Source: Acidobacteriota bacterium (lineage in GTDB: Bacteria; Acidobacteriota; Thermoanaerobaculia; Gp7-AA8). From it: a stretch of DNA of 52,219 nucleotides. Below the pieces are notes generated by a model. The model did no database searches. It saw nothing but the letters and a program-made list of their open reading frames with translations, and was not told where the DNA came from. Shown one piece after another: positions 1 to 8,323 of this stretch. Positions within the stretch are counted from its first letter, which is position 1. Each line of letters begins with the position of its first letter. The stretch spans positions 1 through 52,219 of the forward strand of contig JAJPHC010000008.1 of the NCBI GenBank assembly GCA_021325515.1, written 5' to 3'. Made by a program: the position numbers and the translations under genes.

Positions 1-322
<322 letters not shown>

Positions 323-504
323 AACTCTACTGTCTTGCGACAGCGTTAACTAAAGATCTGATTCCGTAGCACCAATCGTGAACGACTGATGTTTGTTATT
401 CGGTTCGTATATTGGATACGAACTTGTTTCTTTGAGATCGCTGCAGATCTTGCGACCCGCAACTGATTCTCGAAAGGAATCACGTTGTCTGTCTTGCTTT
501 CCTA

Positions 505-522
505 TTCAGTTGTCAAAGAACC
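505..522 (-). promoter_or_regulatory. boxA-like rRNA leader element
   Basis: On the minus strand this reads GGTTCTTTGACAACTGAA, about 180 bases upstream of the 16S 5' end. It resembles the conserved TTCTTTGAAAACTGAATA-type leader sequence and boxA antitermination elements of bacterial rRNA operons. It also contains TTGACA, but I favour a leader/antitermination role because of the conserved flanks and the absence of a matching -10. Confidence 0.5.
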
Positions 523-543
523 GACTTCGTCGAAAGGGCGGCT

Positions 544-572
544 AGATTGCCAGACCCCCTCGTCCGTGTCAA
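544..572 (-). promoter_or_regulatory. weak candidate second rRNA promoter
   Basis: Minus strand: a perfect TTGACA (572-567) is followed after 17 bases by CAATCT (549-544), which keeps only the second and last bases of TATAAT. rRNA operons often carry tandem promoters, so a second start here is plausible, but the -10 is poor. Confidence 0.25.
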
Positions 573-682
573 GCGGAATGTTTTCAGTTTTTCTGAACCC
601 AATCCGTTTGACCCGGACACCGGTATCCACGTTGCCGCAGAGGTTTGGAAAGATCGTACTGCCTAAGACGCCGGGGTCGAGG

Positions 683-712
683 AGTGTACTGCCGGCTCCC
701 TTCGCTTGTCAA
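683..712 (-). promoter_or_regulatory. sigma70-like promoter for the rRNA operon
   Basis: Minus strand: TTGACA (712-707), an 18-base spacer, then TACACT (688-683, four of six to TATAAT). Predicted transcription would start near 676 and give a leader of about 350 nt before 16S. It is the best -35/-10 pair in the 640-base gap and points at the rRNA gene. Confidence 0.5.
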
Positions 713-866
713 CGACATCGCGTCGGGAACTTGTACAACCTACCGCCCTGCCTCGCTATTCCATCCACTGCTTCGTGCGCTTCAAAGACCGCGACGCTTT
801 CGCGTCAAGGACCCGCACTAACCATCGGCCCCGCCGCTCTATTCCGCGATCTCGGACTTTTTGGCC

Positions 867-888
867 GCTGCACAAATCCTTGTGCAGC
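867..888. other. perfect 9-bp hairpin between menE and 16S
   Basis: GCTGCACAA and TTGTGCAGC flank a four-base loop. It lies downstream of menE and upstream of the rRNA promoter, so it may help end menaquinone-operon transcripts. Neither strand has a T-tract after the stem, so it is not a canonical intrinsic terminator. Confidence 0.4.
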
Positions 889-905
889 TAGTGGTTACCG
901 CTTCG

Positions 906-947
906 GTTGTCACAGAACGACTCCCCGCGTTGGGGACCCGTGACAAC
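906..947. other. nested inverted repeat after menE
   Basis: Outer arms GTTGTCAC (906-913) and GTGACAAC (940-947) enclose a smaller CCCC/GGGG hairpin (about 923-935). It starts 16 bases downstream of the menE stop codon. It could be a 3' stabilising structure, a Rho-type end or a protein-binding site; no T-tract follows. Confidence 0.4.
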
Positions 948-963
948 GACTCCCCCCATAGTC

Positions 964-2067
964 CTATTCCCGGTTTTTGGAAAGAACCTGCGCAAGCTGG
1001 CTCCTCAGCAGTTTGCCGAGCGGCGACCGCGGAATCGCCTCCACGAAGTGCACTCTCCTGATCCGCTCGAACGGAGCCACCCGATCGTTGAAAATCCCTT
1101 GAATTTCGCCCCTTTCGCCAACCACGGCCACGTGCACGACCGCGCCCAGCCGTTCGTCCGGTATCGCAACCAGCGCTGCGTCTCTCACAGCGAGCCGCTG
1201 GACTATCTCTTCGAGAATCCGGTCGAGCCGGCTCAGGCTGACGAGCTCCCCTCCGATCTTGACGACCTCACCTGCTCGCCCCTCGATCACGACGCGGCTC
1301 CCGTCGACCCGCCCGAGATCTTCCGAAACGAACCAACCGTCACTCTTCGGATCGACGAAGACCGGCCGCTCATCCACGAACATCGCGTAGCCCGACAGCA
1401 GCGACGATCCCGCGAACGCGAGGCGGCCGTCGCTCTCCTGCCGGGCTCGCAGGTGATCGAGAAGATAGAGGTCCGGTTCTCCAGGCAACGCAGTGGCGAT
1501 TTGCGAAGCGCACTCCGTCATTCCATAGCTCGGCAGTACGGGCCAGCCGAGCGCGCGTGCACTCTCATAGATGTCATCGCTGAGCGCGCCGCCGCCTACG
1601 ACGATCGCCCTCATCGATTCCGGTGCTCTGATCTGCGCTCGTACAAGGTCGACCACCTGCGCTGGCACAAGCGACGAGATGCTCACCTGCTCTCTGCTGC
1701 AGACCTCCGCAAAACGCGACGCTTCCCATTCGACTTGAATGACCCGTCCTTCGCTGATCGCTGCACGAGCCCAGATCCCCAGGCCTCCCACGTGAAAGGA
1801 AGGCAGCACACTGCACCAGACTTCTCCACCGCGCACATTCAGCCGCCGATTCACCGCCGCTGCCGACGCAAGCATCGCAGCCTTCGACAATGCGACAAGC
1901 TTCAGGCCGCCGGTACTACCCGACGTGCTGAGCCAAACGTGGGCTGCGATCCGTGGTGCTGCCGCATAGAGCGCCTCGAGCCTGCTTCGATCGCTCTCCG
2001 GCATCCGCGGGTTCAACAGCAGATGCGATTCTTCACTGTGAAAGTCGATCACGCGAGTCGTTTCCAT
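964..2067 (-). CDS. menE: o-succinylbenzoate--CoA ligase MenE
   Basis: Acyl-CoA synthetase of the ANL superfamily that activates o-succinylbenzoate with ATP and CoA in menaquinone synthesis. The 367-residue product has the AMP-binding P-loop STSGSTGGLK (about residues 47-56) and the SYGMTECASQ motif. It also has GWFVSEDLGR with the ribose-binding Asp, and PRSPLGKLLR near the C-terminus with the catalytic Lys. It is shorter than common MenE proteins (450-490 residues), mainly at the N-terminus, but all core motifs are there. It is the last gene of the men operon; its ATG lies 19 bases inside the end of menC. Identity rests on motifs plus the surrounding pathway. Confidence 0.93.
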   Translation of the reverse strand: METTRVIDFHSEESHLLLNPRMPESDRSRLEALYAAAPRIAAHVWLSTSGSTGGLKLVALSKAAMLASAAAVNRRLNVRGGEVWCSVLPSFHVGGLGIWARAAISEGRVIQVEWEASRFAEVCSREQVSISSLVPAQVVDLVRAQIRAPESMRAIVVGGGALSDDIYESARALGWPVLPSYGMTECASQIATALPGEPDLYLLDHLRARQESDGRLAFAGSSLLSGYAMFVDERPVFVDPKSDGWFVSEDLGRVDGSRVVIEGRAGEVVKIGGELVSLSRLDRILEEIVQRLAVRDAALVAIPDERLGAVVHVAVVGERGEIQGIFNDRVAPFERIRRVHFVEAIPRSPLGKLLRSQLAQVLSKNRE

Positions 2068-2885
2068 GGAATCGAAGCAAGGAGATCGTCGAATCCCACC
2101 CCAGTCCCCCCGGGTGGCAACAGCCCCGGCCCATCCGACGCGATCCGCTCGATGAATGCGTTGGGTTCGTACAACACATGAGTAAACAATCCACAGGTGG
2201 CGCGAACCTGGTGCGACGCCGCCGTAAAGGCTGCAAAGAACTGCCCGACTGGATGATCCATGTAGGAAGTCACGACCACTTCCTTCGTCGTCCGCGGCAT
2301 CTCCTGCACTGCAGGCTTGACGACGAGAACATCCACACCTTCGCCGCCGATCCCTCGATCAAGCGCCAGCTTCAGACCCGTCAAGTCGCGGAGCAGTCGC
2401 CATGTCTGCGGATCGTAAGGACAGGGATCTTCAATGAAGTCGATCCGTTCTCTTGGAAGCTCGCGCGCGATCTGGACGAATTGCGAGGATGTCAGCCTCG
2501 CATTGAAATCGATCCGGAGCTTCACGCGCGGAGGAACGTGCTCGAGCGATTTCAGTTTTGCGATCGCGAAGTCTTCCGGCGGATCAGGACCGGGCCAATG
2601 ACTCGGCGGAATCGTCAGCCCTTCGAACAGACTTCGCCCCGCCTCCCGTGCACGGCCGTCGATCTCCGCGAATCCGAGAGACTGCCGCGTCAATGCCGTC
2701 GTTTCGCCGCGCGCAAGCAGGTCCAGTTGTTCGTCCAGTGTGGCATCGCCGAGCTCGGGCCATGGATGCACATCGGCGTACCCGTTATCGACGCGAAGCA
2801 GCGCGCCTTCGCGCCTGCCCTCGCGGGCCACAGCGCTCAATCGCCGCCGCGGAACGAGCTCATAACGCCAGAAATAGCAGGCCAT
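2049..2885 (-). CDS. menC: o-succinylbenzoate synthase MenC
   Basis: Enolase-superfamily dehydratase converting SHCHC to o-succinylbenzoate. The 278-residue product shows the barrel metal ligands in order: KLRIDFNARL (Asp), DFIEDPCPYD (Glu) and LALDRGIG (Asp). VLVVKPA supplies the second-side Lys, and VVVTSYMDHPVGQ resembles the Ser-rich C-terminal motif of MenC. I chose the ATG at 2885; an in-frame TTG at 2915 would add ten residues deeper inside menA. It overlaps menA upstream by 26 bases and menE downstream by 19, so the three are probably translationally coupled. Confidence 0.92.
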   Translation of the reverse strand: MACYFWRYELVPRRRLSAVAREGRREGALLRVDNGYADVHPWPELGDATLDEQLDLLARGETTALTRQSLGFAEIDGRAREAGRSLFEGLTIPPSHWPGPDPPEDFAIAKLKSLEHVPPRVKLRIDFNARLTSSQFVQIARELPRERIDFIEDPCPYDPQTWRLLRDLTGLKLALDRGIGGEGVDVLVVKPAVQEMPRTTKEVVVTSYMDHPVGQFFAAFTAASHQVRATCGLFTHVLYEPNAFIERIASDGPGLLPPGGTGVGFDDLLASIPWKRLA

Positions 2886-3687
2886 AGGACCACTGAAGAA
2901 CTCCCGCAAGAGCAAGACACCGATTCAGAGCCCGGCCACTGCCGCGCCAGGATTTCACAATGACAACGGCTGCGAGGGGCAGCGCAAGCAGTGTCGCAAA
3001 CCGGCCCAGCCATGCCGCGGCTGCAAACGGCGCCACGGCGAGCAGCGCGATCTCCACGCGAGCGAACGTCTCTCCGAACCTCACCACCGTCGTCCGCTTG
3101 TTGCTCGCCCGGTCGCTTGCGACGTCGCGCAGATTGTTGATGACGAGAAGCACCGTCGCCAGGCAGCCGGTTCCGATTCCGGCGATCGTCACTTCCGGTG
3201 TCCATTGCAATGTCTGAACGAAATATGTTCCGCCGGTCGCAATGACGCCGAAGAACGCGATCACGAAGATCTCGCCGAGGCCGTGATACGCGAGCGGATA
3301 AGGCCCGCCGGTATAGGCGTAGGCCATCACAATGGATACGACACCGATCGCGAGCAACGGCCATCCGGCACGGATGATGAGAGGTACACCACACAACGCT
3401 GCACCTGCGAGACAGATGGAGGCGCCGCGCATCACGGCATTCGCGCTCAGCAGGCCTGCCGACGTCACGCGCATTGGTCCCAGCCGCTCACTCGTATCCG
3501 CGCCCTTCTTGAAGTCGAGCGCGTCATTGATCAAGTTCGTCGCGATCTGAATCAGCACTGCACCCGCGAGCGTACACGCGAGTGATGGCCAGTGAAGCGG
3601 GCCGCGAACGAGCGCGGCCCCAACCATCACCGGCACCACGGCCGCCGACAGCGTTTTCGGACGAGCTGCGAGGATCCAGGCGTTCAC
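2860..3687 (-). CDS. menA: 1,4-dihydroxy-2-naphthoate polyprenyltransferase MenA
   Basis: UbiA-superfamily integral membrane enzyme that attaches the isoprenoid tail to DHNA. The 275-residue product begins [12 protein letters not shown], a typical MenA start. It has both Asp-rich prenyl-diphosphate/Mg sites: [14 protein letters not shown] near residue 50 and [16 protein letters not shown] in the second half, among about eight or nine hydrophobic helices. The start is GTG at 3687 and overlaps the menB stop as GTGA. An upstream extension in this frame only shadows menB and was discarded. Confidence 0.94.
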   Translation of the reverse strand: MNAWILAARPKTLSAAVVPVMVGAALVRGPLHWPSLACTLAGAVLIQIATNLINDALDFKKGADTSERLGPMRVTSAGLLSANAVMRGASICLAGAALCGVPLIIRAGWPLLAIGVVSIVMAYAYTGGPYPLAYHGLGEIFVIAFFGVIATGGTYFVQTLQWTPEVTIAGIGTGCLATVLLVINNLRDVASDRASNKRTTVVRFGETFARVEIALLAVAPFAAAAWLGRFATLLALPLAAVVIVKSWRGSGRALNRCLALAGVLQWSYGLLFLAL

Positions 3688-4508
3688 GGGAATCGCGGGA
3701 ACTTCTTGAAGTCCGGCTTTCGCTTTTCGACGTAGGCGTTGCGCCCTTCCTGCGCTTCCTCGCTCAAGTAATAGAGCAGCGTTGCATCGCCGCCGAAGTC
3801 GAGCAGTCCGATCTGGCCATCGCAATCGGCGTTCATCGCCGCCTTGAGGAACCGCAACGCCATCGGCGACAGCGCCAGCATCTCGCGGCACCACTTGAGC
3901 GTCTCTTCCTCCAGCTGCGCGAGAGGGACGACCGTATTGACGAGACCCATCTCGAGTGCCTGCTTCGCATCGTACTGGCGGCAGAGGAACCAGATCTCGC
4001 GCGCTTTCTTTTGACCGACGATTCGCGCCAGATACGAAGATCCAAGTCCTGCGTCGAACGAGCCGACCCGCGGCCCGGTCTGTCCGAAGCGCGCATTGTC
4101 GGCTGCGATCGTCAGGTCGCAGACGACATGCAGAACGTGACCGCCGCCGATCGCATATCCCGCCACCATCGCGACGACCGGCTTCGGCATGCTGCGAATC
4201 TGTTTCTGCACATCGAGAATGTTGAGCCGCGGGATTTTCTCCTTCGGATCGACATAGCCGCCCTTGCCGCGAACGCGTTGATCTCCGCCCGAACAAAAAG
4301 CATCAGGACCTTCACCGGTCAGGATGACGACGCCGATCTCGGAGTCGTCGCGCGCGAGATCGAGCGCCTCTTTCATCTCGCCCACGGTCAGCGGGCGAAA
4401 CGCATTCCGCACCTCTGGTCTGTTGATCGTGATCTTCGCGATCCCGTCCTCGGTGCGTTCGAACTTGATGTCAGTGAACTGTTTGATCGAAGTCCATGTC
4501 TCAGCCAT
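3684..4508 (-). CDS. menB: 1,4-dihydroxy-2-naphthoyl-CoA synthase MenB
   Basis: Crotonase-fold enzyme closing the naphthoquinone ring of o-succinylbenzoyl-CoA. The 274 residues match normal MenB length. They carry the hallmark motifs [27 protein letters not shown] (oxyanion hole), [18 protein letters not shown], and a C-terminus [14 protein letters not shown] followed by KFPRFP. The start is the ATG at 4508 ([11 protein letters not shown]); a longer frame upstream only shadows menH. It lies 16 bases after menH and ends in a GTGA overlap with menA. Confidence 0.97.
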   Translation of the reverse strand: MAETWTSIKQFTDIKFERTEDGIAKITINRPEVRNAFRPLTVGEMKEALDLARDDSEIGVVILTGEGPDAFCSGGDQRVRGKGGYVDPKEKIPRLNILDVQKQIRSMPKPVVAMVAGYAIGGGHVLHVVCDLTIAADNARFGQTGPRVGSFDAGLGSSYLARIVGQKKAREIWFLCRQYDAKQALEMGLVNTVVPLAQLEEETLKWCREMLALSPMALRFLKAAMNADCDGQIGLLDFGGDATLLYYLSEEAQEGRNAYVEKRKPDFKKFPRFP

Positions 4509-4524
4509 GACGCAAAACGCTATG

Positions 4525-5148
4525 TCATTCGGCGAACGCGCGCAATTGTGCGGCGAACTCTTCGGGCCTCTCCCACGGCACGCGATGAGCAGCGCCGTCC
4601 GCGATCCACAGCTTCGCATCAGGCAGCAACGACACGGCACGCCTCGCTTCTGCGACGTACTTCGTGTCGCGGCTTCCCGCGATCCACAGCACGGGAATCG
4701 TGATCTCGCGAACGCGATCGAGGATGGAAGGAACCACCGCAGGCGACCACTCCCGCAGTTGTCTCGCGAGGTCCGTACGATCGAAGTCGGACTCGCGGCG
4801 CGGCAGCGCATGACCGCCGAAGATCGCCTGGGCATTCCAGTCGCGCATCACGCTGTACCACTCGCCGCGCTCGAAACGTTCGGCCCAGTGCTCGTCCTGC
4901 TCACGCCTCTGCGCCACGTCGCCGTCGAATGAGATCGCTGCAGAGACGATGACGGCGCGCCGATATCGGGCGCCGTTCGCGAGTGCGCGCAACGCGAGCC
5001 GGCCGCCGAGGGAGTAGCCAAGAAGCGTGTCTCCTTCCGGCGGTATGTCACTGAGATCGGGCGTCGCCACCACGAATCCTGCGCGGCGCAGAAAGTCCCA
5101 GTCCTCGGGCAGCCCGAGGAATCCGTGCAGCGCCGTGATCACGCCCAT
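4525..5148 (-). CDS. menH: 2-succinyl-6-hydroxy-2,4-cyclohexadiene-1-carboxylate synthase MenH
   Basis: Small alpha/beta-hydrolase-fold lyase that removes pyruvate from SEPHCHC. The 207-residue product has the oxyanion-hole HGFLG near the N-terminus and the nucleophile elbow GYSLGG (Ser near residue 45). The acid is in AGSRDTKY and the His is in GAAHRVPWE. MenH is hard to tell from other hydrolases by motif alone; its place between menD (10-base overlap) and menB decides the name. It is shorter than E. coli MenH (about 250 residues), with a reduced cap region. Confidence 0.88.
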   Translation of the reverse strand: MGVITALHGFLGLPEDWDFLRRAGFVVATPDLSDIPPEGDTLLGYSLGGRLALRALANGARYRRAVIVSAAISFDGDVAQRREQDEHWAERFERGEWYSVMRDWNAQAIFGGHALPRRESDFDRTDLARQLREWSPAVVPSILDRVREITIPVLWIAGSRDTKYVAEARRAVSLLPDAKLWIADGAAHRVPWERPEEFAAQLRAFAE

Positions 5149-6545
5149 AGCTGATCGTACCTCGCCCAGACACGGCGAGATGCCTCTCCGTCCGGCCGCA
5201 ACTCCGTGACATCAATGCCGAACATGCCGCCCCACTGGTCGAATCGCAGATCGTGCTCGTTGATGACGAGGCGGCGGTCGGAGGCGGCGACGCGTTCGAA
5301 AATGCGGCCGCCACGATTGTTGATGATGACGATGCGGAACGCCGCGTCTAGCTGCGGCACGATCCATGGCGCATTCAGATCGTAAAGCGCAGTCAGGTCA
5401 CCGACGATGGCGATGTTGTTCGCGCCCGGTGCGCACCATCCGAAGAATGTCGAGAGCTGGCCATCGATCCCATTCGCACCGCGATTCGCTTCGTACTCGA
5501 ACGCTCGATTCTGCCTGGTGGCGGCGAGGTCCCATTCGCGAATCGGCAGCGAGTTGCCGAGGTAGATGCGCGAGCGTTCGGGAAGGGTTCGCGACAATTC
5601 GCGGACCATCGCCAGCTCCGACCGCGGCTCCTCGCCGAGGATCGCCTCGAGCCTCCGCGACTGCTCGCGGTCGAATGCGTAGAGAGCATCGTCCCGATGA
5701 CCGGTGATCTGCGGCAATGCTTCGAGCGGCCAGGTGCAGCCTCTTGTCAGGCCGGTGAACGGCAGCCTCGTGAAATGCAGAACTTCCGTCGATTTCGTCT
5801 CGAGATCGCGCCAGTAACGCAGCACCGGCACATTTCCGATGCGCACCACGAGGTCGAAGTCTCCCCGCTTCAGCGTGCGCTCGTGATGGATCGCGACGTT
5901 CGCCAGCTCTTCACGGAGTCCGGAGAGCGGCTCCGCGTACACCGTTGCACCGGAACGAAGGACGAAGTCGCGGACGTGTGGACGGTCTTCCTCTGCGAGT
6001 CCGCCGAGAAGGAGCAGCGGAGCGCGGGCGTCCCCCACGCGGTCGGGGATCGTTCCCGCGGGCGGCGAAAGCTTCTGGACAGCCCGGCGCTCACCGGCTG
6101 CGGGCGTAACGCCAGCGCTGAAATCCTCATCGATCAGCGGCTCGTCGAACTCCACGTTGATGTGACGCGCGCCATAGACGCCGAACAGATGCACCTGATC
6201 GATCGCCTGCGGCGCGCCCGTGCCGCGAAATCGTTCCGGCCGATCGGCCGTGATCACGACGAGCGGCAATCCCGAGTAGTGCGCTTCGACGAGCGCCGGC
6301 AGCAGCTCAGCGGCCGCGGTACCCGACGTCGTCACGACGGCCACAGGCGCACGCAGTTGCTTCATGCGTCCCAGCGCAAAAAACGCCGCCGATCGTTCAT
6401 CGACGAACGTCCAGGTCCTGACATCGCTCTTCGCCAGAACAGCCAGCAGCGGCGCGTTGCGCGAGCCGGAGCAGACGCAGAACTCGCGCACGCCATCGGC
6501 ACACGCCCTCTCGATCACCTCTCGGGCACGCGCGATATTGCTCAT
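5139..6545 (-). CDS. menD: SEPHCHC synthase MenD
   Basis: Thiamine-diphosphate enzyme adding the succinyl semialdehyde of 2-oxoglutarate to isochorismate. The 468-residue product starts MSNIARAREVIERAC. It has CSGSRNAPLL, the Glu of FVDERSAAFFALG that activates ThDP, TTSGTAAAELLPALVEA and ITADRPERFRGTGAPQAIDQ. The C-terminal metal/diphosphate motif is GDLTALYDLN, followed by NNRGGRIF. It is about 80-100 residues shorter than common MenD proteins, seemingly in the middle domain. ATG at 6545 overlaps the menF stop (ATGA). Confidence 0.95.
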   Translation of the reverse strand: MSNIARAREVIERACADGVREFCVCSGSRNAPLLAVLAKSDVRTWTFVDERSAAFFALGRMKQLRAPVAVVTTSGTAAAELLPALVEAHYSGLPLVVITADRPERFRGTGAPQAIDQVHLFGVYGARHINVEFDEPLIDEDFSAGVTPAAGERRAVQKLSPPAGTIPDRVGDARAPLLLLGGLAEEDRPHVRDFVLRSGATVYAEPLSGLREELANVAIHHERTLKRGDFDLVVRIGNVPVLRYWRDLETKSTEVLHFTRLPFTGLTRGCTWPLEALPQITGHRDDALYAFDREQSRRLEAILGEEPRSELAMVRELSRTLPERSRIYLGNSLPIREWDLAATRQNRAFEYEANRGANGIDGQLSTFFGWCAPGANNIAIVGDLTALYDLNAPWIVPQLDAAFRIVIINNRGGRIFERVAASDRRLVINEHDLRFDQWGGMFGIDVTELRPDGEASRRVWARYDQLWA

Positions 6546-7567
6546 GCGACTCCGAACAACGACTTCACCTGTTCGCGTTTCTGCCGCAGCTCTTCGAACT
6601 CGCGCTCCAGTTTGCTCTCCGCGAGGAGACCCGCGCCCGATCCGACGCGGATCGCATCGCGCGACCACTGCAGATTGCGAATCGCGACGAGCGCCAGCGA
6701 CGAGTGATCCTCGCGCTCGATGCCGAACGGCGCCCCGAATGCTCGCCTCTTCACCCCGCGATCCGCATCGCGCAGCCACCGCTCCCCCGCTTCCGTCCGC
6801 GGCCACACACCAAGCGCCGCCGTGGGATGAAGGCGCCGCACCATCTCCGCGAACGACATCTTCACATCTCCATTGAGTCCGCTCTCGCGAAAGAAAATCG
6901 GCGTCGCGAGATGCGCGATCGTCGGCAGCTCGAGCACAGACAGCGTTCCGACCTCGATGTTTCCAAACGGCGCGAGCCGCCGCACGATGTCGTCCACGAC
7001 CATCCGGTGCTCGCGCAGTTCCTTCGTATCGTCGAGAAGCTCCGACGCGCGCGCGATCGGACGCGTGCCCGCGAGCGCCATCGTCGCGTAACCGCCATCC
7101 TTCGATCGAAACAGCACCTCGGGTGTCGCCCCGATCAACCCGTGCGACTGATACGAGTAGCCGTAAGCCGACATGTGCGACGGCAGCATCGCGAGCCTGC
7201 TCGCGAAATGTCGCCAGTGCCCGTCACTCATCCGCCCGCTTTCGAAGAGCACGGGAACGATCTTGCGGAAGTCGCCGCGCTCCATCGCCTCGATCGCCGA
7301 CGAGAACAGCGGGGCGAAATCGGCGAGCGCAGGTGGCGACCATTCGACCGACGGCGGCGCACGCTGCTCGAACCGCGACGCGAATTCCTCGAAGCTCAGC
7401 TCTTCCCATGACGCCGGATGCCGCCATGGATGCGGATCGTCGAGAAAGAAATCGGCAATGAAGAATGCAGGCCGCGACGGTTTGCGCATCGGCGCCTGTT
7501 CGAATGGTCCCCATCCGACGAACAGCCTGCCCGGCCCGGTCTGGATGAAGGCGAAGTCGCGTTGCAT
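6542..7567 (-). CDS. menF: isochorismate synthase MenF
   Basis: Chorismate-binding enzyme making isochorismate, the first committed step of classical menaquinone synthesis. The 341-residue product has the signature blocks of the family: LIGATPEVLF, ALAGTRPIAR, KELREHRMVVDDI, RRLHPTAALGVWPR and the C-terminal GSGAGLLAES. It lacks much of the N-terminal domain of longer relatives (390-460 residues). It is the first gene of the men operon. Its ATG is only 14 bases from the nearest divergent menG start, and a TACAAT lies just upstream of it. Confidence 0.93.
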   Translation of the reverse strand: MQRDFAFIQTGPGRLFVGWGPFEQAPMRKPSRPAFFIADFFLDDPHPWRHPASWEELSFEEFASRFEQRAPPSVEWSPPALADFAPLFSSAIEAMERGDFRKIVPVLFESGRMSDGHWRHFASRLAMLPSHMSAYGYSYQSHGLIGATPEVLFRSKDGGYATMALAGTRPIARASELLDDTKELREHRMVVDDIVRRLAPFGNIEVGTLSVLELPTIAHLATPIFFRESGLNGDVKMSFAEMVRRLHPTAALGVWPRTEAGERWLRDADRGVKRRAFGAPFGIEREDHSSLALVAIRNLQWSRDAIRVGSGAGLLAESKLEREFEELRQKREQVKSLFGVA

Positions 7568-7576
7568 CGGCGCGAA

Positions 7577-7582
7577 ATTGTA
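7577..7582 (-). promoter_or_regulatory. candidate -10 element of the men operon
   Basis: TACAAT on the minus strand (five of six to TATAAT) lies nine bases upstream of the menF ATG. If used, transcription would begin about three bases before the start codon, giving a nearly leaderless mRNA. No good -35 is seen at 16-18 bases, so this is tentative. Confidence 0.3.
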
Positions 7583-8301
7583 TGAGATCGTCGCGCGCGC
7601 CGATGCCCAACGCGTACCAGGGTCCCGATCCGACGAAGATTCGCAACATGTTTCGCGACATCTCGCCGGGATACGACCGCGCGAACACCGTGCTCTCGGG
7701 CGGCATCCATCATCTCTGGCGGAGAAGAGCCGTTCGCGTTTCCGGCGCGAAGAACGGCGATGCCATCCTCGACTGCGCGACGGGCACGGGCGATCTCGCG
7801 ATCGCGTTCAAGAAGCGAGTCGGCGCCGGCCGAGTCGTCGGCACGGACTTCGTTCCGGAGATGATCGAGCTCGCGCGCAGGAAGAGCACCTCGATCGAGT
7901 TCGACGTCGCCGATGTCACCGCGCTCCCCTTCGAGGCGAACACGTTCGACGTCGCGTCGATCTCCTTCGGCATCCGCAACGTCGGCGACCCTCGCAAGGG
8001 AATTGCGGAGCTCGCGCGGGTCGTGAAGCCGGGCGGCCGCGTCATCATTCTCGAGTTCGGCCAGCCTCGCGGACGTCTCTTCAGCGCGTTCTACGACCTC
8101 TACCGCAAGCGCATCCTCCCTCGCCTCGGCGGCGTGCTGACCGGCAATCGCGATGCGTACGATTACCTCGAGTCTTCCACCGCACGCTTCCCGTCGGGTG
8201 AAGACTTCGCGGCGATGATGCGCGAGTCGGCGAGCTTCAGCAGCGTGACGTATGAGCCGCTCACGTTCGGCATCGCCTGGCTCTACCGCGGCGTGAAGTA
8301 A
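7582..8301 (+). CDS. menG: demethylmenaquinone methyltransferase MenG/UbiE
   Basis: SAM-dependent C-methyltransferase for the last step of menaquinone synthesis. The product (239 residues from the first ATG) has the UbiE opening IRNMFRDISPGYDRANTVLS. The SAM site is ILDCATGTGDLA, followed by VVGTDFVPEMIELA, DVTALPFEANTFD and SFGIRNVGD, and it ends GIAWLYRGVK. An ATG at 7603 (MPNAYQGPD) is an equally good start. The gene is divergent from menF and is followed after 22 bases by thrA on the same strand, so the two may be co-transcribed. Confidence 0.93.
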   Translation: MRSSRAPMPNAYQGPDPTKIRNMFRDISPGYDRANTVLSGGIHHLWRRRAVRVSGAKNGDAILDCATGTGDLAIAFKKRVGAGRVVGTDFVPEMIELARRKSTSIEFDVADVTALPFEANTFDVASISFGIRNVGDPRKGIAELARVVKPGGRVIILEFGQPRGRLFSAFYDLYRKRILPRLGGVLTGNRDAYDYLESSTARFPSGEDFAAMMRESASFSSVTYEPLTFGIAWLYRGVK

Positions 8302-8323
8302 ACTTCCCCGCTCGGTTCCCACT

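Larger units (their letters stand above)
323..963. other. 16S leader and promoter region without protein genes
   Basis: I see no convincing coding sequence in these 640 bases. Reading toward the 16S gene it holds two inverted repeats just after menE, one good sigma70-like promoter, one weaker candidate and a boxA-like leader element. Base composition is less GC-rich close to the rRNA gene than in the flanking genes, as expected for an rRNA leader. Several short plus-strand open frames here lack ribosome-binding sites and protein-like composition. Confidence 0.7.

Noticed and set aside
511-516. TTGACA on the minus strand as another rRNA promoter
   Set aside because: No acceptable -10 at 16-18 bases; flanks match the conserved boxA-type leader instead.
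4509-4835. N-terminal extension of MenB
   Set aside because: The added residues are the out-of-frame shadow of menH; family similarity begins at the ATG at 4508.
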